DNA from: Dactylis glomerata
Lineage: Eukaryota; Streptophyta; Magnoliopsida; Poales; Poaceae
NCBI GenBank assembly: GCA_007115705.1
Contig: QXEO01000531.1
Coordinates: 9,998,342-10,062,341 of the forward strand
Direction of reading: 5' to 3'
Length of the DNA stretch: 64,000 bases
The translations under genes were made by a program, and so were the position numbers. Every line of letters starts with the position of its first letter. The stretch's first letter is position 1. Under the pieces are notes generated by a model, which saw only the letters and a program-made list of their open reading frames with translations, did not search any database and was not told where the DNA came from. Shown piece by piece: positions 45,194 to 56,901 of this stretch.

Positions 45194-46004
45194 TGCAAAT
45201 ATGCTCTTGATCTTTTTGCTCGTGCTGGTATGCTGAAGTGTGCCCCAATAACTACTCCTATGTCTCCTACTGAGCACCTTTGTGCTAGCGATGGTGACGT
45301 ACTTTCCTCTGATGACGCTACCAAGTATCGCAGTCTTGTTGGTGGTCTTCAGTATCTTACCATGACTCATTCTGACTTATCCTTTGTCGTCAACAAGGTG
45401 TGTCAATATCTGCATGAGCCTCGTACACCCCATATGTCAGCTGTCAAATGTATCCTTCGCTACGTGCGCTATACCATTGACAGTGGTCTTCAACTATTTG
45501 CTACTACCTCCACACTGTTGTCCGCTTTTTCGGATGCTGATTGGGCTGGTAGTGTGGATGATCGGCGATCAATGGGGGGGCTATGCTATCTTTTATGGTG
45601 GAAACTTGATCGCCTGGAGCGCTCGTAAGAAGTCTACTGTTTCCAGGTCGAGCACTGAGTCTGAATATAAGGCTCTAGCAAATGCTACAACAGAGCTTAT
45701 CTGGGTTCAGTCTTTGTTACAGGAGCTTCGTATTTTGCAAGCACGACCTCCAGTGTTATGGTGTGACAACATTGAAGCGACTTACCTGTCTTCGAATCCA
45801 GTCTTCCACGCCAGGACAAAGCATATTGAGGTTGATTTTCACTTTGTTCGTGAGCGTGTGAATCAGAAGCAACTTCAAATTCGGTTCATCTCTTCAAAGG
45901 ATCAAGTTGCTGATATTTTTACTAAACCACTCCCTTTACCATTGTATGAGAATTGTAAGCGCAATCTCAATCTTTCACTAGTTGAGATTGAGGGAGGGTG
46001 TTAA
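45194..46004 (+). pseudogene. Copia RT tail and RNase H
   Basis: Continues with VGGLQYLTMTHSDLSFVVNKVCQ and the RNase H motifs SDADWAGSVDDRRS, STVSRSSTESEYKALANATTELIW, LWCDNIEATYLSSNP and HIEVDFHFVRERV, ending in VADIFTKPLP just before the PPT. A frameshift near 45590 (a run of seven g) separates the first and second halves. Catalytic acidic residues are visible. The final stop at 46004 lies a few bases inside the 3' LTR. Confidence 0.9.
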
Positions 46005-46138
46005 GATAGATATGTACTCTAATATGTATTAGTCCTAGACTCGTATTTGTAACCAAACTCTTTGATATATAATAAAGCAGATCCCTACCCGACGAGGCAC
46101 GTCGGGCCGGCTAAACCTCTTTTCTCTAAACTCTATTA
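45999..46138 (+). repeat. 3' LTR of the Copia element
   Basis: 140 bp, same ends as the 5' LTR. About 10 substitutions separate the two copies, mostly transitions. Confidence 0.95.
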
Positions 46139-46440
46139 AAGGGGCCGGCGTCGAGGAGGACCAGGTCTCCCATGGCGGCGTGGCTCCTGTGGTGGAGCAG
46201 GTCGGGACAACGAAGCTACAGCTAGTCAGCTAGGAGGCGTGTCAGCAAGCCTATTCCGCGGGCTTCTTCGCCAGAATACGGCCGAAAGAGCGCGGCGACG
46301 GATGGATGAACGCATAGGAGGTGGATTGGGGAGCCTATTCTGCCGGCTTCTTCGCCGTATACGGCCGGAAGGATTTGTTGGGATTTTTTTCAGAGTTTCT
46401 GTGGGAATCGGCGCAGTGGAGAGGGGTCTTATTTAGCCAG
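46139..46440 (+). other. GC-rich gene-like block, right half
   Basis: Resumes after the Copia TSD with gccggcgtcgaggaggacc. GC-rich and partly open in more than one frame, but no domain is recognisable. A segment (agcctattccgcgggcttcttcgcc, read in two parts) starting at 46248 is repeated imperfectly at 46332, 84 bp later. Composition returns to AT-rich after about 46440. Confidence 0.35.
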
Positions 46441-47559
46441 ATTCGGTATGAATTGAGTTCGGCATAAACCGGGTCTCACTCGAGTTAGAGTGCGGGACGG
46501 TGGGGCTGTCGCCGGTTCTCCTCCGTGAAAAGACAGATGTAAAAACTGAACTATTTTTTCTTACCAATGGCACTGGGTAATTTGGTGTTTGGTGGGAGGG
46601 CAAAATTGGAAAGAAAGTATTGGATGAAAATTTTGGCCAGAAACCTTGCCCCCTTTATTATTTAGATAGAAAAGAAGAAGAAACAATCCGAATGCCAAAG
46701 GTAGCCAGATGATAGCGGGTAGGCTCCCGCATATGCTGCTGAGTGAGCTGTATAAATTCATAGAAACTATTTAAGAAAATCAAAAAATATTCTTTTATAC
46801 ATTAGTTTTAGATGTCTGCAATGTTTTGTGTAGAAAAAGGTATGTGCCGTGTCCTAGAAAAATAAAATAAAGCATAGTAATGTAAAAGAAATATTTGGAG
46901 TACCAGTATCTCTTACACGGGTCAGAAAAATATCCAGTTTTTCCTGGAACTTTATGTGAACATAGAATATAGATGTGTACATTATTTAAAATGTTCAGCT
47001 TTTTTGTATTCCGAATGTGCCTTTTTTAGGCGGAAGAATGCTCTCCTGGGACCCATTTTGTATTTCCTTGTAGGTTCTCCTCTTGGAAGGTATACACGAT
47101 CTAGAAGACCAAATGCTTACAAGCACGCCCTCCTGAAGTGGAAGCATGCGCATTAACTTGAGTATATTAAACACTCCATCTGTAGATTATCAAATTTAAA
47201 ACAAAACAATAAACACTAAAACAGTGTCCAATTTCAGTACAACGGTTAGTAAGAGAGAAAAGCACGAGGCAGGCATGTGGTCCGGTGGGCCGTACACCAC
47301 CACACGCTAATCTCGAAGATACAGCAGCATAATTAGTGCCATCTTTTCAGACTCTTCCTTTTCTTAATTATCCTGTTTCCAAAGCTCATCTTAGAAAAAG
47401 CTGGGAGGCAGGTCGTGTTAACTGAATAATTGCAGGCGGTTGCCTGTTTATCCTTTGCAGGAAAGCTAGCTCAGCTTGTCCCGCTTAACTTTAGTATCCA
47501 TAAGTTTTTTTTAGGATAAATAAAATATATTAATATCGAGAGATACCAATTATACTTAG
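46441..47559. other. Unassigned intergenic DNA
   Basis: AT-rich with no supported gene, terminal repeat or RNA. I see nothing diagnostic before the LTR of element J starts at 47560. Confidence 0.5.
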
Positions 47560-47902
47560 TGACGAGGGTTAACTCAGCAAATGTCCTAGATGAAGGACTT
47601 AGGATCGGGGGAAGATAGTGTCGGATGAACTCGAAGGTAAAAGATCAGACGAACAAACTAAAACTTGATGCGTGTTTGAGAATAAGCTAGTAATCAATTG
47701 ATTTAATCTTAATGTGTCCCTGGCCGGCCCTCCTGCCCCCTATACATAGGTGGCCAGGTCTCGAGGATCCAGTCGGGTTTAATACAAATTACAATGTCTG
47801 TATACGATATCATCTCGTATTTCGACTACATCTATGCTTAGGCCTAACTCTCGGACCCCAGTGGTACTAAGATAATGGGCCTTAATGGCTATACCCTTGT
47901 CA
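47560..47902 (-). repeat. 3' LTR of element J
   Basis: Starts (on +) tgacgagggttaactc and ends cccttgtca. The inverted termini TGAC...GTCA match those of G. A minus-strand TATA-like tgtatagggg (on + near 47740) sits in the same place as tatatatagg in G. Confidence 0.8.
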
Positions 47903-48642
47903 GTAGCCCCCGAGATTCTACCATAATTGAAGATTCGGGTTGAATCTCAAATCTTCATATCTTCAACTTGCTATCTTTAACTTGATCAATCTTCGTCTTT
48001 AACTCTTTCTTGGATTGCATTGAATATCTTATATTCTTATTTTTTTCATGGGGATTTTGGTTAACAAGTCTGGTGCTTCCGACGGATCAGGAGACTAGTT
48101 AATTGCCTAAGAAAAAACTTGCTACCTACTTCAAACTCAAGTCTCCGGACTCGAATTTGGTACCTGGCGTAACCAAGTCTTTTGGCGCATTTAGGACTTA
48201 CAAAGACAGGATTCCAGTATTTCTTAGGGTACCTAGTGCGTCCACCGGGATTTTTCTTCATATCGTGGATACGGAAATTTACTAGCAGAGTGCATTCATG
48301 TAAGTATACTAGGCCATGCAGGATGGATCCTGAGGTCTTACCTTCATAATCTTTGCGACCATGGCATTCAGCCTTTTTATCGCGACGACGCAGCCTGAGA
48401 ATCAGGCTTTCGTTGTGAGCCTTGTTTGGCTGTTTCCATACCCAAAATTTTCGGGTTGTTTTGTTCAAGTAGTCGCAAATCCCTCTGGATGGGAGTGAAT
48501 TAGCGAATATTAATGTCTAATGTTGATCTTTTAAAAATGAAGTCGATAATTTGCTCCAATACAAAGTCGATAATTTCCCTCTGCCATACGAAGTCGATAT
48601 TTTTCATCTTCATCGGGAGCGCGACCAGCGCTCCCGATGAGA

Positions 48643-48660
48643 GTAGCCCCCGAGGCTATA
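48643..48660 (-). other. Internal PPT-like block of element J
   Basis: On the minus strand tatagcctcgggggctac, repeating the terminal PPT core about 740 bp upstream of it. Nearly the same block is present in G at 63591-63610. Confidence 0.55.
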
Positions 48661-48683
48661 GTCAATTTTTTTCGAGTATAGGC

Positions 48684-49755
48684 TGATACGTCCAAAACGT
48701 ATCTACTTTCCCGAACACTTTTGCTGTTGTTTTAACTCTAATTTGTGTGTTTTGAATATAACTAACACGGACTAACACTATTTTCAGCAGAATTGCTCTC
48801 GTGTCTCGTTTTTGTGTAGAAATCCAACTTTCAGGAAAAATCACGGAAAATATCGTGAAAATCCTATTTTATCAGAAGACTCACGGAGCCAGAATACGAG
48901 ATAGACAGGGGCCACAAGGGGCTCACACCACCTGGTGGCGCGGGCAAGACCTTGCCGCGCCAGGGGGTGGTGTGGCCGCCGTAGCCACCGCCTCGACCCC
49001 TTCTTCGTCCTACATATACCCTCTGACCTGAAAACATCGGGGGTTGGGTGTTTTTCCCACATAGAGTTCCGCTGCGCCGCCACCACCAGAAACCGCGATT
49101 CGGAACCAGAAACTCCGTTCTAGCACCCTGCCGAGACGGGGATTTGGAGGAGATCATCGCCATCATCATCACCGACTCTCTCCATCAACCATCCATGATT
49201 CCCCCATCCATGTGTGAGTAATTCCCGCTGTAGGCCAAAGGGGATGGTAGGGATTAGATGAGATCATTCATGTAATTTCTATAAGATTGTTAGGGCATGG
49301 TGCCTAGTATCCATTGTTAGTGCTTTTGACATTGTTGCAACTTGTTGTGCTTAATGCTTGTCACTTTGGCCCGAGTGCCATGATCTCAGATCTGAACATG
49401 TATAAGGATAATTGTTGTTTGTGATCTTATCTGCAAGTTGTATACACATATCGTTGTCTAGAACCCGAGGCCCCAAAGTGACAATAATTGGGATAACCGG
49501 AGGGGATGGCTGTGATGTGAGGATCACGTGTGTTCACGGAGTGTTAATGCTTTGCTCCGGTACTGTATTAGATGGAGTACCTTAATTACCAGTAGTTTCC
49601 CTTGAGGCCCCGCTGCAAACGGGCTGGTAGGACAAAAGATGTCATGCAAGTTTCTCATTGCGAGCACGCACGACTATTTACGGAACACATGCATATTGTT
49701 ACTTAGTACTAGGATGATTTATCTTTATTTATCTGCAATTGCCCATGTCTTGATT
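48684..49755 (+). repeat. 5' LTR of element H, left part
   Basis: TGATACGTCCAAAACGTATC at the start. The GC-rich palindrome (48921-48980) followed by acatatacc near 49012 mark the promoter. It breaks at TGATT (49751-49755), the TSD of I. Confidence 0.85.
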
Positions 49756-52700
49756 TGTGACGACCTCAAATTTGATACAAATTCGAAGTGCCCGTTATGT
49801 ATTCCACCGCAATCCCAGAACCGTTGTTGCGATATACATAACGTAGTTGGTACTCAGTTCCATAGACATTACAATACGATGGTTCAAATACAATGGTCAT
49901 CTAGACCAAGTCATATTACAACACAATATAGCAGCGGAAATAACGTCTTCGGCCCATGCCTTCTCCCTACAGGCAAATGGCGACTCACGGAGACGAGCTT
50001 AGTTCTGGTACTCTTCTTCATACCCTTCCTCCTGGTATTCCTCCCCATAGTCTGGCCAAGTTGATAGCCAGGGACACAGCCGTGAGTACATTGGATGCAC
50101 TCGCAAACCATCTTATAATTGAAATGATGAAGCAGATATGCAAGGTTGGATATAGTGGACTAAGCACTAAGTTTATTTGCAAAAGCTAGTTTTATTTCCC
50201 AAGAATGTTCACTTATAGGAAAGAGGTTTAGTTCTCTAAGTTCCATCTAAAGAGGACTTCAAGTGTGTCAACAACATTTCAAGTCAAGTCATTCGGTTCA
50301 CCATTGTCATTTTTAATCCTGACAAAAGTCAAGTACAGCTTGCCAACCGTCCATGACCGAGGACGCGGCTATTCGAATAGTTTCAAAACCTCTGCAGAGG
50401 GGTACACTTTACCCACAAGATTCAATACATCTGCCGAGAGAAATCCACGGTTCGACATACACAAAGTATGCGAGGTTCAGATAATCAAACAAACTCTTTC
50501 ACTTGCTCATCCTAGTATAGGATCCTTCCCTAGAGCCCGGGATACGGAACCCCGCTCCGGCGCCTCTAGTTCTGCCCATCCCGGAGGCCGGGTTAGTGGA
50601 ATCCACCTGGTCCAGAATTAACCGTTTCGTGGTGTCCTTCCATGAAGATTTGTTACAAGGCCTCCCATACTAAGATAAACAAGCTACGGATTAAGCCCCT
50701 TCCCATATAGGGGTAATGTGGTTGTACGGTAAAATTGGCTCCCATGGTACATCACTCGTTGTCATTTAGAAATATGTTTCATAGTTCTTAGTCAAGATTG
50801 ATTTTCTTTCATAAAGCCATTCTGTAGGAGAAATCTCCATTTCAAGTTTCAAGTTCAAGTCACCAATTTCAACTAGAGTTCCCCTTATAGATGGCCTCAA
50901 TATTATTAGCGACTAAGCAACTACATTGAGTGATGACCACTAAAATAGAGTTGGATAAACTCAGCTTGATGCCCTTGATAATCAAGACATCAATATACTT
51001 CTATCTTTCTACTCTAGCAATTCAATCATGCAATTTACTTAAAACAAGTAGAATGCAATATTAAAACTAGGCATGGGGAGTATGAATCAAAAGATGGCTT
51101 GCCTTGGTTGGCAAAGTGTCCGGGGTTTTCTTCTTCTTCTTGATAATAATAATCCCCTCCAATATCCTCCTCGACAACACTAGCGTCTAATAACGAATAA
51201 ACACAAAGCACACCATCACTTCACCAAGCTAACAACACACCAAGCACACATCTTTGTTTGCTGACCAAAGCCTTCATGTTGCACTTTTAAGGTGTTGGAG
51301 GGTAAGTCTTTCTTCCAAGTTTTTCTTCAAGTGTGCAAGCTAGATTCTCTACTAAGTGGCATAGGTGGTTCACTTGTGCAGCATTGGTGTGGATTTAGGG
51401 TTACTAAGACAAGTTTAAGTGGGCTGGATCCACTAAGTGAATTGGCATTGAGGGCGATTAACTCTAAGTGTGCACTAGTGATCTATTATTTTATGCTACA
51501 AAATAGGATTGGGTTAGGGTCTAAATGAGCACACTAATGGGGTTTGGGGTAGATTAGTGTTGACTAACAGTAAGAGGGGTCATTAGTAAGTTCACATTTT
51601 AATTTTCATGATTTTTTATGGCTTAAATAATTTTCTAGAAATCTTTCATTATTAAACAAGCTATGGTCACACTATTCATATCTGATTTTATGCTGAACTT
51701 ATTTTGAAGTCTAACCAGTTCTATTGGGTAGATTATTTTATAAGCTTTCCAATGCATATTTATTTGCTAGATTTGGATTTGTAAAACTCTAGGAATTAAA
51801 GTTTGAAAATAGTATCTGAAACATATTCAAATTAATTAAAAAGGCGGGAGAATAATTTAGAAAATGAAACGGACCTAATTCTAGCTAACTGGGCCGAGTC
51901 TGAGTAGAACCCGAACGGGCCTGGCCCAGAAAATGTTTCGCTGCGGCGGGAAAAAAATAACAAACGGTGCTGACAGGTGGGGCCGACTCGTCAGACCTAA
52001 TTACGAAACCCGAATCGGTAAGTTATCGTCCGATCAAGATCTAACGGCTCGCGATCATCTTCTTCCTCAGCACGGGCGGGAGCTCACCTGTGAGCAGTGA
52101 CGAATGTTCGACGGCGATGGCGAGGCGTAGAGGAAGCAGAACTCGTCGGCGACGTGCGGGATCGGCGGCGGTTCGTCTCCTCCTCCGATTCCCTGCAGCA
52201 GTTTGCCCCCAGGTGCTCGGACGCGGCGGCGCTCCGCTCGTCCAGTACCACTCCGGCGAGGCTGGCGACGGCGAACTAGGGCAAGCGGGGCTAAGAGACG
52301 ATGTCTGGGAGGTAGAGGGGAGTGAGGTGAGTCGTTTCGTTTGATCGGAGGGGGTATTTATAGTCTCAGGAGGCCGGGAGCAACGCGACCAGAAGCTCGC
52401 CGGCTCGGGGGTCCTGGTTGCGTTCGACGGTTTCTCCGGCCACGGCAGCCACGCTCGCGTGCTGGGAGGGTGCTGGTTCGGCCGCGGGGTGCTGTGGGTC
52501 TCCTCTGGCGCCTCCAAGCTGGTCGGCAACGTGCAGGGAAGAGGGTTGCTGGGAGGGGGCCCTGGGCGCGTTTCTCCTCCTTCCTCCTCTCCTCACGGCC
52601 TGGGTCGGGGCTGGGGAAGCTGGAGTCGATCGAGGAGAGGCCAAGGAGCATGGCGACAGTGCTGGAGCGAGCCAGCACAGTGCAGCTCCAGTGATCTTGA

Positions 52701-53321
52701 TCTCAAATTGATTTGCTTCTGCCAATGTTCGAGGAAATGCCCGCAAGAACTCAAAATTTGAATTTTCAAAATTTTCCACTTTGGGTGCTCATCATATTGG
52801 ATAAGGTACCCAGTCATATTTTTGTTATAGTGAAAGGTTGAGTTTTGCAGAAATTTATATTTCAAATTTGAGTATAGTCACTGTGTTGGATTCAAACTTT
52901 GGCTCAAGTTTGGGTGATGCTCTGGTTTGAAATTTTGGTAGATCTCTGTGGGTTGAGTTAGTCCATAACTTGGTTAAGCTCAACTAATAGGTCAAACATG
53001 AAGGTGATCTGTAGATTGCTTAATCTAAGGTCTCAAAGTGGTGTAGTCAATAACAGTTTCTAGATCATATTAACTTTATCTCTTTCTTACTTATTTTTAC
53101 TTCTAGTTTCTTTGTTTCCTAAAGATCTTCTCAATTGATTCTGTTGGTTCACTTAGATTTATCTAACCAATGCTCAATCAAAAATAACACACATAAAATC
53201 ATAGAATATAAATAAAAGAAAATGCATGTATGCATACAATAATAGATGAAAAGTTTTGTTTGGGTCCAAATTTTGGCACTTTATTTATTAAGAAGTGGAT
53301 TACAATTTCTGAGTTGTTACA
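49756..53321 (-). mobile_element. Element I: 3566-bp solo LTR (Del/Tekay-like), minus orientation
   Basis: Starts TGTGACGACC and ends GTTGTTACA (TG...CA), flanked by an exact 5-bp TSD TGATT (49751-49755 and 53322-53326). No second LTR, PBS, PPT or gypsy domain is inside, so it is a solo LTR left by recombination. A minus-strand TATA (gactataaata, on + near 52350) precedes a GC-rich leader region to its left. It shares blocks with D. It is inserted in the LTR of H. Confidence 0.85.
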
Positions 53322-53326
53322 TGATT

Positions 53327-53641
53327 ATTACATGAATTATCTTATCCATGCAACGCCCGTTCATCCATCCCTATGTCTACAGTATTTAATCCTGTTGTTT
53401 ACTATAGTCACCACTGCTGTCTTTATTTTATTACTGCTGCTATTATTCTGCTACTATCACTACTATAAAACTGTTGCTACTGATAAACTGTTGCGAGCAA
53501 GTATATTTCCAGGTGTAGCTGAATTGACAACACATCTGTTAAGGCTTATAAATATTCTTTGGCTTCCCTTGTGTCGAATCAATAAATTGGGTTTTACTTC
53601 CCTCAAAGACTGTTGCGATCCCCTATACTTGTGGGTCATCA
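53327..53641 (+). repeat. 5' LTR of element H, right part
   Basis: Continues from the TSD with attacatgaattatcttatcc and ends cttgtgggtcatca. The last 30 or so bases match the ends of the A-family LTRs (cctatacttgtgggtcatca). Confidence 0.85.
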
Positions 53642-53652
53642 AGACTATTTTC

Positions 53653-53670
53653 TGGCGCCGTTGCCGGGGA
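53653..53670 (+). other. Primer-binding site of element H
   Basis: tggcgccgttgccgggga, 11 nt after the LTR end. This is the PBS type usually attributed to tRNA-Asp in Athila-like elements. Confidence 0.8.
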
Positions 53671-53729
53671 GCATAGCTTTATTTGTAAGTTCACTTGGAA
53701 TTGATATTGTTCGCTGCAATCCATCCATC

Positions 53730-54287
53730 ATGGGTAAACCTCGTGATGCAAAAGTTCCTATATTGCCATCCACTACAAGAAGAGGTACAACTCTGAACAC
53801 CTCTGGTGCTCTTGATTCACCATCTGTGATGAGTAAGTTGCTTACACCACCATATGCACATGCTACTACTTCTGCTGAGTTTTAAAATGCTTCTGATAAC
53901 TTTGATGATGCTTCTACTGTGCTTGATGAGAGTGGTTCGTTAGGTTCCTTCCTAGATGCTACAATTGCTAGGACTAAACGAATGGGAAACACTGTTACAC
54001 CTGTTAGTTCACCTGAGTCTAGAGAATGTCCTAGTGATAATCTTGAGGAATCTTATATTGAACTCAATGATGAGTTTATTGATGAATTTCATGCTACTAG
54101 TGATGCTAGTGCTATTAGAGATCTTCTTGCAAGACATGCTGTTAGATATAAGTTGTCTCCTGATGCTAAATTTGCTACGTCTCCCATAGACATTAGGGAT
54201 ATGGATTATGATTTCTCTTTGGATTTATCTTATATATCTATTGTTGAGAAAGAACCTTTTTCTGGTACTGAAAATGAAAGTGCTATG
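53730..54287 (+). pseudogene. Element H gag-type N-terminal frame, truncated
   Basis: ATG at 53730 (MGKPRDAKVPILPSTTRR). The frame has a TAA at about 53883 and then stays open to 54287. It is rich in Ser, Asp and Glu (LDESGSLGSFLDATIARTKR, ELNDEFIDEFHATSDASAIR). It is the region before the capsid domain in Athila-like polyproteins, judged from position after the PBS. Element G cuts it off at 54288. No known domain is recognisable in the fragment itself. Confidence 0.65.
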
Positions 54288-54620
54288 TGACAAGGGTATA
54301 GATAATAGAGCCCGTTACTTAAGTACCCCTGAGGCCCGTTAAGTTAGGCCCAAGTATAATCATAGTCGAAATACGAGTTCATATCGTATGCCAATGTTGT
54401 AATATGTATCGGACCCCTCCGGTTCCTTGAGACCTGGCCACCTATATATAGGGGCCAGGAGAGGCCAGTCAGGGACAGATTGAAAGTAAACAAAGTCGAC
54501 CACCATGTTTACTCTCGATACACACCTTGTTTGACTTATTTACCTTCGAGTTCATCCGATGCCCTATTCCCCCAATCCTAAGTCCTTCATCTAGGACATT
54601 TGTCGAGTTGACCCTCGTCA
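54288..54620 (+). repeat. 5' LTR of element G
   Basis: TGACAAGGGTATAG...CCCTCGTCA, 333 bp, with cctatatataggggcc near 54441 as TATA region. It resembles the J LTR in reverse. Confidence 0.85.
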
Positions 54621-54721
54621 ATTGGCGACGACCGTGGGGATGCGGGGTGTTGGAATCATGAATTCGATGACTTTTTTCGCTTTTAGCCAACAGCAATTCA
54701 GAAGCCGACAGAAACCAGAAG

Positions 54722-56901
54722 ATGGAGTTGACAATCGGAAGTATGAGCTTTTGCGTCGAACTTTCGGGCACGATTCGCCCTTTAGATCCGACGAAACTGG
54801 ATCTGTCAGCGAGCAAAGTCAAGACAATCACAACTTCTGGATCATCGGTGGGCTTTTCCAGCAAGGTAAACTCGCCGGTCAGCTTCGCAACAACAGAAGA
54901 TACAGGAGAAAAAATTGAAGAACTCGACGAAACCACGGAAAAACTCGGCATAGGAGAAACCATGGGCCAATAATGTCATAGCCAAAAGGAGTTCGTCACC
55001 CAAACCGATGGCGTCTCTGGCAATATACAATAGTTATATGTCATCCTCACCGAAGCAGCAGAAGAGAACGACCATGCCGACAACACAGCAATCGACACAC
55101 AAGTCGACAAGTCAAGGAATAATAGTAAGAAGGAGAAGGAGAAAATTCACGTCTCCACCTGGGAGTGGAGAATCATTATGTCAGCCATCAATCATGGTAC
55201 AGAAGTACCTGCTAATTCAAGAAGAGAAGTTCTGATGGGGTATTAGTATGCCCTGCATCAACACAAAAGGAAGTTGAGGGAGGAAAAAGACGAGCTCAAA
55301 AGAAGCCAAGAAAACAATAGTGTGTTAAGTGGAGCATATTGGGATGAATATAGTGAAGCATCAGAGTCCAGTGGAGAAAGGCACAAAGACCCAAAACACA
55401 GCAGGAGGACAACAGCATGGGCAAGGAAAGAAAGCCACGTAAGGGGCGTAAGCGCACATCCATCAGATGACGAGGAGGATTTCATGCAGGAAACACCAGA
55501 GGCTGCACTAGTAGCAGCACATGCGTATCTACTAACTACACAACTAGAACCCAGAGATCCGCAGGAGAACATGCATTAAGCCGCAATAAGAAGCCTCGGG
55601 TTGGTAGAAGACAAGCTAAGAAAGCATTCCCTAGAGAAAAAGGCAACATATCACAAGGGCAAGGGGAAGGAAAACTTCAAGCACCAACCCTCGCAAAGCC
55701 AAACAAGCGAGTCATCAGGCGACGAATAGCGTAGGGCACGAAAGGAGGATGCAAGGAATATCATAGCACAAGCAAGAGTAAACAACGCGCGCTACGCGTG
55801 GAAAGAAGAAAATTATGAATACGATGAAAAAGAGATGGGCGCGCTATGCTTTACCCGAAGAGTTTGCAGAACGCGAGTACCCAAAGGATTCAAACTACCA
55901 TATGATCAGCAAAAGTATGATGGGTCACAAGAACCTAGGCTATGGTTATCAGACTACCTACAAGCAGTACAAATAATCAGAGGAACGAGAGCAACGGCGA
56001 TGCAAAGCCTGCAGTTACACCTCACCGGCGTAGAGCGGTCTTGGTTAAGCACTCTACCCAACGATTCCATTGGGAGTTGGGGAGAACTGGAGAGTCAATT
56101 CACAAGAAATTTTTGTTTGACATACACACGTCCAGCGTCGCTAGAGGAAGTCAAGTCACGCGTACAGAGGAAGGACGAAACTTTGCGTTCCTACATACAG
56201 CGATGGAGTATAATCAAAAACTCTACAGAAGACTTCTCCGATGAGCGGGCAGTAGATGCTTTTTTGGCCGACCTTCACCGTTCAGATCTCATGGAAGAGT
56301 TAGGGAGAACAAAGCCTAGGACAATGTCGGAATTAATGGAAGTAGCAAATAGATTCGCCGATGGAGAAGACGCGTACAACAACAAAAGGGCACGTTCGCC
56401 AGAAGTCGATAGAGCAAGCAAGCAAAGGCGAAGGTCTTGCAATGAGGATAACCGCACAAGGCAAATCAGATAGCTGTAGGATATGAAAGAAGGGACGAGG
56501 AAGGCTACGAAAGTACACAGTTTCAAGGCAGAAGCAATCAAGGAAAAGAAAAGCCAAAGTACTCCGGCTTGGATGGGAAGAGAGTTTCTAATCACTAGAT
56601 GAAGGACTGCGGAACATTCTTAAGGTTGCAAAGTGCTTTGGATCCGAACCAAGGAACACGTCAGGGAGGAAGGAGTACAAGTCAAGGATATCAAATGCAA
56701 CGTCTTGCAAAACATCTGGAATCAAACGTATACATATCCGCAATGATCCAGCCGGTTCCAAAATCCAAGAAAGAACAGAAGAGTATATCAAGACAAGTAA
56801 ACTTGGCAATATCATCACCGCCAGCCACTATAGACTACTTGAGATGGTCCGACCAAACAGTCAGGTTCAGCAGAGCAGACCACCCAAGGAAAGTGCCCAG
56901 A
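54722..56901 (+). pseudogene. Element G gag
   Basis: A long gag leader frame, rich in charged residues, is interrupted by stops but stays in one frame from 54722 to 56473. The capsid core at about 55890-56380 is recognisable: EPRLWLSDYLQAVQI, AMQSLQLHLTGVERSWL, SWGELESQFTRNF, LRSYIQRWSIIKNS and ANRFADGEDA. After a frame change near 56480-56600 the sequence leads towards the protease (TIDYLRWSDQTVRFSRADHP). There the solo LTR of family A enters at 56902. No CCHC knuckle is evident. This would form the particle core of the retrotransposon. Confidence 0.85.

Larger units (their letters stand above)
40859..46138 (+). mobile_element. Complete Ty1/copia retrotransposon with 140-bp LTRs
   Basis: 5280 bp. 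LTRs at 40859-40998 and 45999-46138 (TGTTAAGATAGA...CTCTATTA), 140 bp each with about 10 differences (about 93% identical). 5-bp TSD AAGGG at 40854-40858 and 46139-46143. The PBS tggtatcagagcc (40999) follows the 5' LTR and a purine tract (gattgagggaggg) precedes the 3' LTR. The domain order gag, protease, integrase, RT, RNase H is that of Copia. The coding region is broken by several frameshifts and stops. Confidence 0.95.
47560..48683 (-). mobile_element. Element J: Tat-like retrotransposon 3' end, minus orientation
   Basis: A 343-bp LTR (47560-47902; on the minus strand TGACAAGGGTATAG...CCTCGTCA) resembles the 5' LTR of G at 54288-54620. The shared segment includes 'atcctaagtccttcatctag'. 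To the right, in minus orientation, lie a PPT (ctcgggggctac, 47903-47914) and about 770 bp of internal DNA without a clear pol domain. A second PPT-like block lies at 48643-48660. Element H cuts it at 48684. Confidence 0.75.
48684..54287 (+). mobile_element. Element H: 5' part of an Athila-like retrotransposon, interrupted by I
   Basis: The LTR starts TGATACGTCCAAAACG at 48684. It is interrupted by solo LTR I (49756-53321) and resumes at 53327, ending GGGTCATCA at 53641. It is followed by a PBS and the first about 185 codons of a gag-type frame, then cut by G at 54288. The left flank TAGGC (48679-48683) is the putative TSD. H lies in J. Confidence 0.85.

Noticed and set aside
48061..48468. 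135-codon minus-strand frame in element J
   Set aside because: Basic, repetitive composition with no gypsy or accessory-domain pattern; it lies in the degenerate 3' region.
52041..52779. Multiple overlapping frames up to 162 codons in solo LTR I
   Set aside because: GC-rich LTR leader; frames overlap on both strands without a domain.
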